DNA of 17,111 nucleotides, taken from positions 1 to 17,111 of the forward strand of contig NZQO01000110.1 of assembly GCA_002693605.1 (NCBI GenBank), given 5' to 3'. The position numbers and the translations under genes were made by a program. This DNA comes from Flavobacteriaceae bacterium. Lineage in GTDB: Bacteria; Bacteroidota; Bacteroidia; Flavobacteriales; Flavobacteriaceae. Below the pieces are notes generated by a model. It had not been told where the DNA came from, did no database searches, and saw only the letters and a program-made list of their open reading frames with translations. Of the stretch, positions 1 through 6,078 are shown piece after piece. Position 1 is the stretch's first letter. Every line of letters begins with the position of its first letter.

Positions 1-851
1 TAAAGGGCAAGGGCGTAACGACGGGCATATCGGCGGCAGATAGGGCAAAAACCATTCGCTCCCTTATCGATTCTGAAACGAAGCCACACGACTTAAGTAG
101 GCCGGGGCATATTTTTCCGCTGAAGGCCAGGGAAGGAGGCGTCTTGCGCCGTACGGGGCATACCGAAGCCGCCATCGATTTTGCACGCCTGGCGGGCTTG
201 AAACCGGCCGGGGTTATCGTTGAAATCATGAACGAGGACGGTACCATGGCCCGTTTGCCGCAGCTCCTCTCGGTAGCCAAGAAATTCGACTTAAAATTGG
301 TTTCCATTGAGGACCTCGTTGCCTATAGAATGGAGCACGATTCCCTAATTGAGAAGAAGGAAGATTTCGATATTACCACCAAGTTCGGGAAATTTCGACT
401 TCGCGCCTACAAGCAAACTACCAACGACCAGGTGCATATAGCCCTTTCTAGGGGCCACTGGAAAACTGACGAACCCGTTTTGGTTCGGGTAAATTCAACC
501 TTGGTCAACAACGATATTTTGGGCACGCTTACCAATAACGCAGAGCAGAAACTGGACGATATGTTCAGGGTAGTCAACGAAGCGGGAAAAGGTGCCATCG
601 TCTTCATAAACCAGCAAAGTGGCTCGTTCAATTTGCTGAATAGGCTGAAAGAACTAAAGGCAAACCAGTCTGATAGCGAAGTTGCAAAGGCCCCCAGAAT
701 AGCGATGGACGCGAAGGACTTTGGAATTGGCGCGCAAATCTTGCACGATCTGGGAATCCATAAAATAAAGCTCATGTCTAATAGTGAGCGTACCAAGCGC
801 GTAGGTATGATAGGTTATGGCCTAGAAATTACCGAATATGTAACGTACTAA
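1..851 (+). CDS. ribB: 3,4-dihydroxy-2-butanone-4-phosphate synthase with degenerate GTP cyclohydrolase II domain (5' partial)
   Basis: This is the C-terminal 282 residues of a RibB/RibBA protein; the 5' end lies outside the window and the frame starts at base 3. RibB converts ribulose 5-phosphate to the four-carbon precursor of riboflavin in the cytosol. Seen: the synthase motifs [50 protein letters not shown] and [13 protein letters not shown], followed by a domain of about 155 residues with the GTP cyclohydrolase II fold pattern ([38 protein letters not shown]). In active cyclohydrolases the zinc cysteines sit in a SECLTGD...RCDCG block; here the block reads STLVNND...TNNAE with no cysteine. 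The RQEGRGIGL active-site loop reads NQQSGSFNL, so the catalytic arginine is missing too. The second domain is therefore probably inactive as GCH II and may be structural. An internal TTG at 144 is not the real start, because conserved synthase sequence runs upstream of it. Confidence 0.93.
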   Translation, partial: KGKGVTTGISAADRAKTIRSLIDSETKPHDLSRPGHIFPLKAREGGVLRRTGHTEAAIDFARLAGLKPAGVIVEIMNEDGTMARLPQLLSVAKKFDLKLVSIEDLVAYRMEHDSLIEKKEDFDITTKFGKFRLRAYKQTTNDQVHIALSRGHWKTDEPVLVRVNSTLVNNDILGTLTNNAEQKLDDMFRVVNEAGKGAIVFINQQSGSFNLLNRLKELKANQSDSEVAKAPRIAMDAKDFGIGAQILHDLGIHKIKLMSNSERTKRVGMIGYGLEITEYVTY

Positions 852-2045
852 TTACAGCGCTTTTTCGATAGCTTGTTTCATTTTCCCGGCACGGTCCCGC
901 ACTTCGGCCTCGCTCCACCCAATCTTTACCAAGCTTGAAATGGTTCGGCCCATCCAATGGTCGCTCTTGGAAAAATCGGTTTGGTTAAGGTTCTGCATTT
1001 GGGCCTTTATTTCGGCGGGGAGATTTCCAAGGCTTTTCAAATTCCGCAGGTGTTCCCACCCGTTAATATAGTGCCAGTTGTTGGTGTACCAGTAAAAGCA
1101 TGCATCTACCCCCGCCTCGGTTAGCGATTTATGCGCTCTTTGTGCCACCTCTTCGGAAGGAAGGAAAAAATTTATGAAGGAATAGTTTTCGACACCTCCC
1201 TCTGGTACCCGGCGAAATGTAACGCCGTCGATTTCAGACAAGGCTTCCCGAAGTATGCTATAATTGCGTTTCTGAGTTCTGAGAATGCCGTCCAATTTCT
1301 CCAATTGGGCTAGGCCCACCGCCGCATGCAGTTCAGAAATTCGGAAGTTATACCCTAGATGGGGATGCCTTTCGGCTCCGCGATCGTTACCACTATGGTC
1401 GTGACCATGATCTTGATATTGGTCGGCATTCGCGGCGTACGCATCAAAATTGGTGATTACCGCGCCCCCCTCGCCGGCTGTTATCGTCTTTACAAAATCA
1501 AAGGAGAAACAACCTAGGTCGCCGTAACTACCCAGGGGTTTTCCTTCAAAAGTGCCGCCAATGGCCTGGCAGGCGTCTTCGAGAAGTAGGAGATCGTGCT
1601 GGTCACAGATGTTTCTCAAGGCGGCTAGGTCTGCCATCGAACCGCACATATGCACCGGCATTACGCACTTGGTCCTTGACGTGATAGCTGCGCGCACCGC
1701 CTCGGGGTCTAGGGTTAGGGTATCGTCTATATCGACCAACACCGGAACGGCGCCCAATATCATAATCGATTCGAAACTTGCCACGAAGGTAAAAGTGGGC
1801 ATGATTACCTCATCGCCCGCTCCTACTCCGGCCGCAGCAAGCGCAACGGTAAGCGCCGCGGTACCGCTAGACACCATTTGACAATGCCTAGACTGCATTC
1901 TTTCGGCAAAGGCCGCCTCAAACTCCTTGGCCTTCCAATGGTTGTTTCGCAACGTGTCAAATCCATATCGCATGAGGATACCGGTTTCCAAGACTTCGTT
2001 TACCTGCTTGCGCTCCTCGGCGCCAAAAAATTCAAATCCGGGCAT
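852..2045 (-). CDS. DegT/DnrJ/EryC1/StrS family PLP-dependent aminotransferase, possibly KdnA-like
   Basis: This is a 397-aa fold-type I sugar aminotransferase, full length for the family. Seen: the cofactor-contact GTAAL motif (residues 61-65), EDACQA (156-161), the likely Schiff-base Lys186 in SFDFVKTITAGEGG, and GYNFRISELHAAVG (231-244). A His/Asp-rich stretch, DHGHDHSGNDRGAERHPHLG, lies at about 212-231. Such enzymes transfer an amino group to a keto-sugar for surface glycans. The MPGFEFFGAEE start, the LMRYGFD segment and the DHGHDHxGNDRGAE stretch resemble, from memory, proteins annotated as 8-amino-3,8-dideoxy-manno-octulosonate transaminase (KdnA), which makes 8-amino-Kdo for lipopolysaccharide. 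This subfamily call is tentative; the family call is firm. The ATG at 2045 fits a -7 box about 32 bases upstream. The stop codon abuts that of ribB with no spacer, and no partner dehydrogenase (KdnB) is in the window. Confidence 0.88.
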   Translation of the reverse strand: MPGFEFFGAEERKQVNEVLETGILMRYGFDTLRNNHWKAKEFEAAFAERMQSRHCQMVSSGTAALTVALAAAGVGAGDEVIMPTFTFVASFESIMILGAVPVLVDIDDTLTLDPEAVRAAITSRTKCVMPVHMCGSMADLAALRNICDQHDLLLLEDACQAIGGTFEGKPLGSYGDLGCFSFDFVKTITAGEGGAVITNFDAYAANADQYQDHGHDHSGNDRGAERHPHLGYNFRISELHAAVGLAQLEKLDGILRTQKRNYSILREALSEIDGVTFRRVPEGGVENYSFINFFLPSEEVAQRAHKSLTEAGVDACFYWYTNNWHYINGWEHLRNLKSLGNLPAEIKAQMQNLNQTDFSKSDHWMGRTISSLVKIGWSEAEVRDRAGKMKQAIEKAL

Positions 2046-2077
2046 AAATACTGTATTTTAATTGGTGTTAGGTTGTA

Positions 2078-2108
2078 CAAATGTAATTGTTGGTAAGTGA
2101 TTGGACAA
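2078..2108 (-). promoter_or_regulatory. Bacteroidota-type promoter of the DegT aminotransferase
   Basis: On the minus strand a perfect TACATTTG (TAnnTTTG -7 box) covers 2085-2078, and TTG at 2108-2106 can serve as the -33 element with a 20-bp spacer. The box lies 32 bases before the ATG at 2045. Matching the lineage consensus makes this a good candidate; no transcript evidence is available. Confidence 0.6.
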
Positions 2109-2143
2109 CTAATATGCTAGTGAAGCTGATGGTCAAAAAGTAA

Positions 2144-2782
2144 TCAAGGATATGTTAGCACGACGTTTTCTACACCGCGGCGCACCTTCTTCATTTCAGA
2201 AAAGAAATCATCTTCTGCCCGATAACCCATGGCAATGACGACCACCGATCGCAGTCCCTTTTCCCTCAGGTTTAGATATTCATCGTACTGTTCCGGCTCG
2301 AAGCCCTCAATGGGGCAAGTGTCGATTTCCTCGAGAGCACACACAGTGAGCAGGTTGCCGAGGGCTATGTATGCCTGTTTTTCCATCCATTGCTGGATTT
2401 CCTCTGGATTCTTTTCCGAAAAACTATCGACTAAAAATTTCTCGAATGGCTTTAGGATGGCCCTGGGAGTATTACGCGTTGTTTCTACGCGATTGAAATA
2501 ATTCTTTATAAAAGAACTGTCCAAGGTATTTTCAACACAAAGGACGAGCACGTGCGAGGCATCGGCCACCTGTCGCTGCTCCATGGTGAGGGGCACCAAC
2601 GCTTCCTTCACGCTTTTCTTTTCAATTACCATCATTCGCAAGGGCTGCAGGCCGTACGAGGTGGCGGTAAGGTTGAAGGCCTCCTTGATTATGTCGAGTT
2701 TTTCATCGGGAATTCGTCTTTCTGGATCGAACTTCTTGGTTGCATAGCGCCAGGAAAGGGTATCGATAACTGTATCTTTCAT
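2144..2782 (-). CDS. Nitroreductase family NAD(P)H-dependent oxidoreductase
   Basis: This 212-aa protein belongs to the FMN-dependent nitroreductase family (NfsB-like). Seen: the N-terminal RYATKKFD motif, which in NfsB-type enzymes helps bind FMN phosphate, then TATSYGLQPLRMMVI (about residues 39-53), which is the SSxxxQPW-type flavin-binding segment, and a C-terminal block IDTCPIEGFEPEQYDEYL followed by VVVIAMGYRAEDD (about 180-192), typical of the family. No signal peptide or membrane segment is visible, so it should be cytosolic and probably dimeric. The physiological substrate cannot be read from sequence; nitro compounds or quinones are plausible. It is a single-gene unit: the next gene on the strand is 98 bases downstream and has its own promoter. 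Confidence 0.9.
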   Translation of the reverse strand: MKDTVIDTLSWRYATKKFDPERRIPDEKLDIIKEAFNLTATSYGLQPLRMMVIEKKSVKEALVPLTMEQRQVADASHVLVLCVENTLDSSFIKNYFNRVETTRNTPRAILKPFEKFLVDSFSEKNPEEIQQWMEKQAYIALGNLLTVCALEEIDTCPIEGFEPEQYDEYLNLREKGLRSVVVIAMGYRAEDDFFSEMKKVRRGVENVVLTYP

Positions 2783-2798
2783 TATGCAAATTTAGATA

Positions 2799-2806
2799 CA
2801 AAGGTA
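2799..2806 (-). promoter_or_regulatory. Candidate -7 box for the nitroreductase gene
   Basis: TACCTTTG on the minus strand matches TAnnTTTG and lies 17 bases before the ATG at 2782. A second match, TAAATTTG at 2793-2786, is only 4 bases from the ATG and would give a start site inside the gene. I see no clear TTG at -33 for either box, so confidence is modest. Confidence 0.4.
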
Positions 2807-2960
2807 AAAAATGAAATCTGGAAGCCGATACTTATTGTAACGATACATTGGTATGGTAATATAGCGAACGTTTATACCTCGTATTTAGGGAACTAGAAAA
2901 GTACCGAAAGATTGGAGTCATTTAATTGACTAATTTATTTTAAAAATGAAAAAAGCGTGT

Positions 2961-2968
2961 TATATTTG
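2961..2968 (+). promoter_or_regulatory. -7 box upstream of tRNA-Ser
   Basis: TATATTTG matches the TAnnTTTG consensus exactly and ends 11 bases before the mature tRNA 5' end. At the expected -33 distance the sequence is T-rich (TTT near 2939-2941) rather than TTG; the TTGAC at 2926-2930 is about 32 bases away, too far to pair with it. Confidence 0.5.
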
Positions 2969-2979
2969 CATCCGCAAAC

Positions 2980-3064
2980 GGAGAAATGGCAGAGTGGTCG
3001 AATGCGGCAGTCTTGAAAACTGTTGAGGGTCACACCTCCGGGGGTTCGAATCCCTCTTTCTCCG
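2980..3064 (+). tRNA. tRNA-Ser (anticodon TGA)
   Basis: A full 85-nt cloverleaf can be drawn. The acceptor stem is GGAGAAA (2980-2986) with TTTCTCC (3057-3063) and discriminator G3064. The anticodon stem is 3007-3011 with 3019-3023, and the loop CTTGAAA carries anticodon TGA at 3014-3016. A long variable arm (GAGG/CCTC pairing) is characteristic of serine tRNAs. The T-arm is GGGGG-TTCGAAT-CCCTC (3040-3056). CCA is not encoded. It decodes UCA and related serine codons. Confidence 0.97.
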
Positions 3065-3068
3065 CTGA

Positions 3069-3109
3069 AAGGCCCGTAAACAGTAATGTTTACGGGCCTT
3101 CGCATTTTT
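3069..3109 (+). terminator. Intrinsic terminator of tRNA-Ser
   Basis: A perfect 13-bp inverted repeat (AAGGCCCGTAAAC at 3069-3081, GTTTACGGGCCTT at 3088-3100) encloses a 6-nt loop and is followed by CGCATTTTT. It begins 4 bases after the tRNA, so it almost certainly ends the tRNA transcript. Confidence 0.88.
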
Positions 3110-3128
3110 AGGAGGTCCATCTAATGTA

Positions 3129-3475
3129 TTAACTATTCCCGTTTTCAGTTCCCGAAATTGTATTTGCTAATTTAATGAGAGTTTCATTAAACCAACTTGT
3201 GCTCTGATTTTCGGTGCTTTTGAGAGGCGGCTCATTGTACCCCCAGTTCCAACAGAACCCAATTGTGAGATACCGGATGTTATAAAATCGCTTGGTATTA
3301 GTATATTTACCTCAGGAGAAATTCTTTCTATGGAAAGATAGGACTATTTCAGAATAAAATTTACAGGATGCTTTCGAACAGCCAAAAAGAGTATAAATCT
3401 GCAATTACCCAACCAAATTTGCACTTCGCGATGCTGCTTGGGTTATTTTTGAATTCGCTATTCAACGCATAAGAT
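3129..3475 (-). other. Gene-poor AT-rich stretch with possible decayed coding fragments
   Basis: Between the tRNA terminator and the regulator promoter (about 3110-3488) no intact gene is visible. On the minus strand an open frame without ATG or obvious start ends at TAA 3129-3131 and runs back to a TGA at 3312-3314. It has protein-like composition, with pieces such as TIGFCWNWGYNEPP and SWFNETLIKLANTIS. Another frame just upstream, ending at TAA 3361-3363, reads CKFGWVIADLYSFWLFES. Two adjacent, tryptophan-rich fragments in different frames could be the frameshifted remains of one gene next to the tRNA. I do not recognise the family, and the reading could be chance. Confidence 0.25.
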
Positions 3476-3488
3476 TAAGTTAAAAATC

Positions 3489-3508
3489 AGTTCTTTTGTT
3501 GCTGAACT
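3489..3508. promoter_or_regulatory. Candidate operator: dyad overlapping the regulator promoter (copy 1)
   Basis: AGTTC (3489-3493), ten bases, then GAACT (3504-3508) form a perfect 5+5 bp dyad that covers the -33 element of the downstream regulator gene. The 19-mer AGTTCTTTTGTTGCTGAAC matches a second copy at 4016-4034 at 16 of 19 positions. A 20-bp dyad over the promoter is what an autorepressed MarR/GbsR-type gene would carry; binding is inferred. Confidence 0.5.
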
Positions 3509-3528
3509 AAAAAAACTGTATAAATTTG
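3499..3528 (+). promoter_or_regulatory. Consensus Bacteroidota promoter giving a near-leaderless mRNA
   Basis: TTG at 3499-3501, a 19-bp spacer and TAAATTTG at 3521-3528 make a full match to the TTG-N19-TAnnTTTG pattern. The ATG follows only 8 bases after the -7 box, so transcription should start zero to a few bases before the start codon. Confidence 0.72.
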
Positions 3529-3536
3529 CACCACTA

Positions 3537-3995
3537 ATGGATTACAAACTTACTGAAAGACAAAAGGAATTGATAGAGAGTTTTGGCGTAGCACAGGAAG
3601 AAATGGGCCTTTCGCCCGCCTCGGCCCGTGTCAATGCACTTCTAACAATTTCGGATAAGGTAGAGCTTTCCTTTGATGAAATCCGGGAGGCACTCGAAAT
3701 TAGCAAGAGCGCCACGAGCAATGCAATTAATACCCTGCTTATGCTTAACCGCATAGGCTACAAGACGAAACTGGGCGACCGCAAGCGCTATTTCTATTCA
3801 AAGATGGGACAATGGCAGGAGGCGTTTATGCAAAGTATGAAAGGTTTAACAAGCTATAACCTACTGCTTAAGGACATCCTGGAAAACAGGACTTCCTCCA
3901 CCGAAGAATTTAACGCACAGCTAAAAGAGCTCACCGAGTTTATTGAATACTACCAGAAAGAAAGTATTAAAATTATTGAAAACTGGAAGAAGTAA
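3537..3995 (+). CDS. GbsR/MarR-type winged-helix transcriptional regulator
   Basis: This is a 152-aa DNA-binding protein. Seen: an N-terminal helix (ELIESFGVAQEEMGLSPASARV, about residues 11-32) typical of the GbsR branch, a helix-turn-helix at about 44-71 (LSFDEIREALEISKSATSNAI), a wing around GDRKRYFY (80-87), and a charged helical C-terminal tail (about 115-150) likely used for dimerisation. No membrane segment is present. The ATG at 3537 is preferred over Met23 because the conserved N-terminal helix would otherwise be lost. The promoter is almost on top of the start codon and is overlapped by a 20-bp dyad, with a second copy just after the gene, which suggests negative autoregulation. In other flavobacteria such regulators can sit near efflux or envelope genes; here the MscS group is next and the RND operon is about 3.3 kb away, so targets remain inference. 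Confidence 0.85.
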   Translation: MDYKLTERQKELIESFGVAQEEMGLSPASARVNALLTISDKVELSFDEIREALEISKSATSNAINTLLMLNRIGYKTKLGDRKRYFYSKMGQWQEAFMQSMKGLTSYNLLLKDILENRTSSTEEFNAQLKELTEFIEYYQKESIKIIENWKK

Positions 3996-4309
3996 CGATT
4001 TTTATTTGCCCCAATAGTTCTTTTAATTCTGAACAAACTAAAAAAATTTAAACTAGGAATGGCGAATGTCTTCCGTTGTTATGTTGGTAAAAGCGCTATT
4101 GCGCATATATAAAACAATGGGAACTCATTCCATAAGGATCTTAAAAAGAAGTTACGATTAATTAAAAAGTGGTTCTGTGCCTTTCAGTTCCTCTCATCTT
4201 TGAGATGGGTCTAATTGTTGGTTAATTGGTTGGCAGGAAGGCATAAGGACCACTATTATATAACACATACCTGTTTTACTACAAAGAAGGGACAAAATCA
4301 AAACTCGAA
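3996..4309. other. 314-bp intergenic region between regulator and the MscS group
   Basis: No convincing gene is present. It holds the second operator-like copy (4016-4034), a direct repeat AAACTA (4035-4040 and 4050-4055), the small palindromic GCGCTATTGCGC near 4092-4103, a short hairpin CATCT-TTG-AGATG near 4194-4206, and a repeated TTGGTTAA/TTGGTTGG near 4216-4231. No TAnnTTTG box with good spacing was found upstream of 4310, so the promoter of the next group is unresolved. Confidence 0.5.
4016..4040. repeat. Second copy of the regulator-flanking dyad
   Basis: AGTTCTTTTAATTCTGAAC (4016-4034) matches the 3489-3507 sequence at 16 of 19 positions, with the arms AGTTC and GAAC conserved at the same spacing. 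A run TAAAAAAA follows in both copies, offset here by a 4-base AAAC insertion. It starts 20 bases after the regulator stop codon. It may be a second operator for the downstream group or a duplicated promoter fragment. Confidence 0.5.
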
Positions 4310-4504
4310 GTGAGTATAATCGACAATTTCTCCGAAGCTTATCTTGAACGGGTTTTTATGTACGTTGATGCACTGGTGGAAAGCTCCAACACAGAGGTAA
4401 TATTCAAGGTATCGCCCACGGCGAAGGAGCAATTCAACCGTACCTTAGCTACCCGGCATTTGCAACCCGTCTATACTTATTTTATAAACGAGAACATCGC
4501 GTAG
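4310..4504 (+). CDS. Hypothetical 64-aa protein upstream of the MscS channel
   Basis: I do not recognise this small protein. It reads from GTG 4310 to TAG 4502-4504, and the ATG of the channel gene starts one base later, so the two would be translationally coupled. The product is soluble-looking with no signal peptide or membrane helix: MSIIDNFSEAYLERVFMY, then a short strand-like EVIFKVSP, then a C-terminal LQPVYTYFINENIA. No in-frame ATG exists back to the TAA at 4244-4246. A purine-rich GAAGGG (4286-4291) lies about 18 bases before the GTG, too far for an ideal ribosome binding site. The coupling argues for a real gene; the weak start and lack of a known family argue against. Confidence 0.5.
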   Translation: MSIIDNFSEAYLERVFMYVDALVESSNTEVIFKVSPTAKEQFNRTLATRHLQPVYTYFINENIA

Positions 4505-4505
4505 C

Positions 4506-5633
4506 ATGATTTCGTTCTGGAACACACATAAAGAAGCCATCATTTTTACCATAGCCGTAATTGGCCTCGTACTATTGCTGCGCTACCTCACCAAGTTGCT
4601 CCGCGCTTGGCTAGAGCGTCGCTTTAGAAAAAGAAACCCACAGGAGGAGCCGACGACCATTCACCTCGTGCAACGAATCTTAAACGCCCTGTGGATCGTA
4701 CTGGGTATCATGGCACTGGGCTTCCTATTTATAGATGAAGAACAGCACCAGGCTGCTTCCGAAAATTTTTATATTGTACTTTATCTTGGTTTTGTAGCCG
4801 TACTTACGCTAGTGCTCGCTTCACTTACCCAAACGTGGTTTAAACAATCCATTACCCAAAAAATTAACCAGCACCAAGACCCTACAACCTATAAGTTTAT
4901 ACGGTATCTCGCCATTTTTGGCGTTTACTTTTTGGGTGGCCTATTGGCTATCCTCGCCTTTCCGTCGTTGCGGGGCGTAGCACAAACGGCCCTTGGGGGT
5001 GCCGGTGTCATCGCGGTAATTGCGGGAGTGGCCTCACAGGAAGCCTTATCGAACCTCGTCGGCGGTATCTTTATCATTACGTTCAAACCGTTTAAGATTG
5101 GCGATATTATCAAGGTAGACGAATCGATGGTGGGCACCGTCACAGATATTACCCTGCGCCATACCATTATTAGGAATTATAAAAATAAAATGATCGTCAT
5201 TCCAAATTCTATCATCAACAAGGAAAAGCTTATCAATTATGATCTTGGCGAACGCATGTGCTGCCAGTGGGTTGAGGTGGCGATTTCCTATGACAGCGAT
5301 ATTAATCTGGCCAAGCACATTATGCGCGAAGAATGCGAGGACCACCCCAACTTGGTAGACAACCGCAGCGAGTTAGATAAGTACCATAACGTAAAGAAGG
5401 TAATTGTACGGGTTATCAGCCTGGACGATTCCTCCGTGACGCTTAGGGCGTGGGCGTGGGCCGCTAATTTCGGGGATGCCTTCGAGATGAAATGTGACCT
5501 ATACGAAAGCATCAAGAAACGATTCGACAAGGAAGGTATTTCAATACCTTTACCGCATAGAACGATGGTTTTCAAAGAGGACCAACTTGAAAAACTTAAG
5601 AGTAAGTTGGCCCATTCAGAAATCGAAAACTAA
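4506..5633 (+). CDS. MscS-family mechanosensitive ion channel
   Basis: This 375-aa inner-membrane protein acts as a tension-gated safety valve that releases solutes on hypo-osmotic shock. Seen: hydrophobic segments at about residues 10-28, 55-76, 88-106 and 130-152, then the pore-lining TM3 signature at about 163-190 (ALGGAGVIAVIAGVASQEAL, continuing into SNLVGGIFI). After this come FKPFKIGDIIKV (about 193-204), the beta-domain GTVTDITLRHT and VIPNSIINKE (about 231-240), which are MscS hallmarks, and a cytoplasmic alpha/beta domain to the end. Extra N-terminal helices make it larger than E. coli MscS (286 aa). The ATG is one base after the preceding small ORF. The next gene starts 58 bases downstream, so co-transcription with the STAS-like and barrel genes is likely. 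Confidence 0.94.
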   Translation: MISFWNTHKEAIIFTIAVIGLVLLLRYLTKLLRAWLERRFRKRNPQEEPTTIHLVQRILNALWIVLGIMALGFLFIDEEQHQAASENFYIVLYLGFVAVLTLVLASLTQTWFKQSITQKINQHQDPTTYKFIRYLAIFGVYFLGGLLAILAFPSLRGVAQTALGGAGVIAVIAGVASQEALSNLVGGIFIITFKPFKIGDIIKVDESMVGTVTDITLRHTIIRNYKNKMIVIPNSIINKEKLINYDLGERMCCQWVEVAISYDSDINLAKHIMREECEDHPNLVDNRSELDKYHNVKKVIVRVISLDDSSVTLRAWAWAANFGDAFEMKCDLYESIKKRFDKEGISIPLPHRTMVFKEDQLEKLKSKLAHSEIEN

Positions 5634-5691
5634 GACATAGCCCCGGGGGATTCTTTCCGTTCGCCTATTTCCAAAATCTTATAAAATCAAA

Positions 5692-6069
5692 ATGATAAAA
5701 ATCGAACAGATCAATGAAAGGGAAATTTACCTTTTTACCATTACCGATGACCTAGACCAACATTCAGTTAAACAATTTACCGAGTTTCTTCAAGCGAAGT
5801 CACGCGAGGGTACCAAAATAAAATTGGCGGGGGTAATTGAGAGTATTCCAGGGTTCAAAAATTTCAGGGCTTTTATGGACACCGTAAAAATGAAATCAAG
5901 AGCCGTAGGACTTATCGAAAAATATGCCGTGTTGAGCGATAAGGATTGGCTGGAGCATATTGTTCCCGTAGCTGATTTCCTAGTGCCGGGAATACCCATA
6001 CAGCATTTTGAGCTACACGAACGCGCCGCCGCTATCGACTGGCTTGCCGGTACAAATACGAACAACTAA
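5692..6069 (+). CDS. SpoIIAA-like (STAS/SEC14-type) protein
   Basis: This 125-aa cytosolic protein resembles the SpoIIAA-like/DUF3478 group, which has a STAS-like fold. Seen: an N-terminal beta-rich segment (IYLFTITDDLDQHSVKQFTE), a central IKLAGVIESIPGFKNFRAFM, and a C-terminal EKYAVLSDKDWLEHIVPVAD followed by IPIQHFELHERAAAIDWL, the usual ending of these proteins. The biochemical role is unknown; related domains bind small lipophilic ligands or act in protein-protein switching. It sits 58 bases after the channel gene and 9 bases before the barrel gene, indicating one operon. The upstream gap contains a GC-rich CCCCGGGG palindrome (5641-5648) of unknown meaning. Confidence 0.75.
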   Translation: MIKIEQINEREIYLFTITDDLDQHSVKQFTEFLQAKSREGTKIKLAGVIESIPGFKNFRAFMDTVKMKSRAVGLIEKYAVLSDKDWLEHIVPVADFLVPGIPIQHFELHERAAAIDWLAGTNTNN

Positions 6070-6078
6070 AAAGCAATA

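Noticed and set aside
1131..1881. Plus-strand reading frames opposite the aminotransferase
   Set aside because: They lie antisense to a strongly conserved gene and show no family features.
3069..3100. Perfect inverted repeat after the tRNA as an insertion-sequence end or attachment site
   Set aside because: A single hairpin followed by a T-run directly behind the tRNA is explained by termination; no transposase or second copy is present.
2935..3120. 61-aa minus-strand reading frame with a GERGIRTPGG segment
   Set aside because: It is the antisense of tRNA-Ser and its terminator; such tRNA-derived peptides are well-known spurious entries.
4016..4309. CRISPR or tandem repeat reading of the repeated motifs between the regulator and the channel
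   Set aside because: Only two copies of the 19-mer separated by a whole gene, plus very short repeats; no regular repeat-spacer structure.
5641..5648. CCCCGGGG palindrome between the channel and STAS-like genes
   Set aside because: Only 8 bp with no loop or T-tract; insufficient for a terminator or operator claim.
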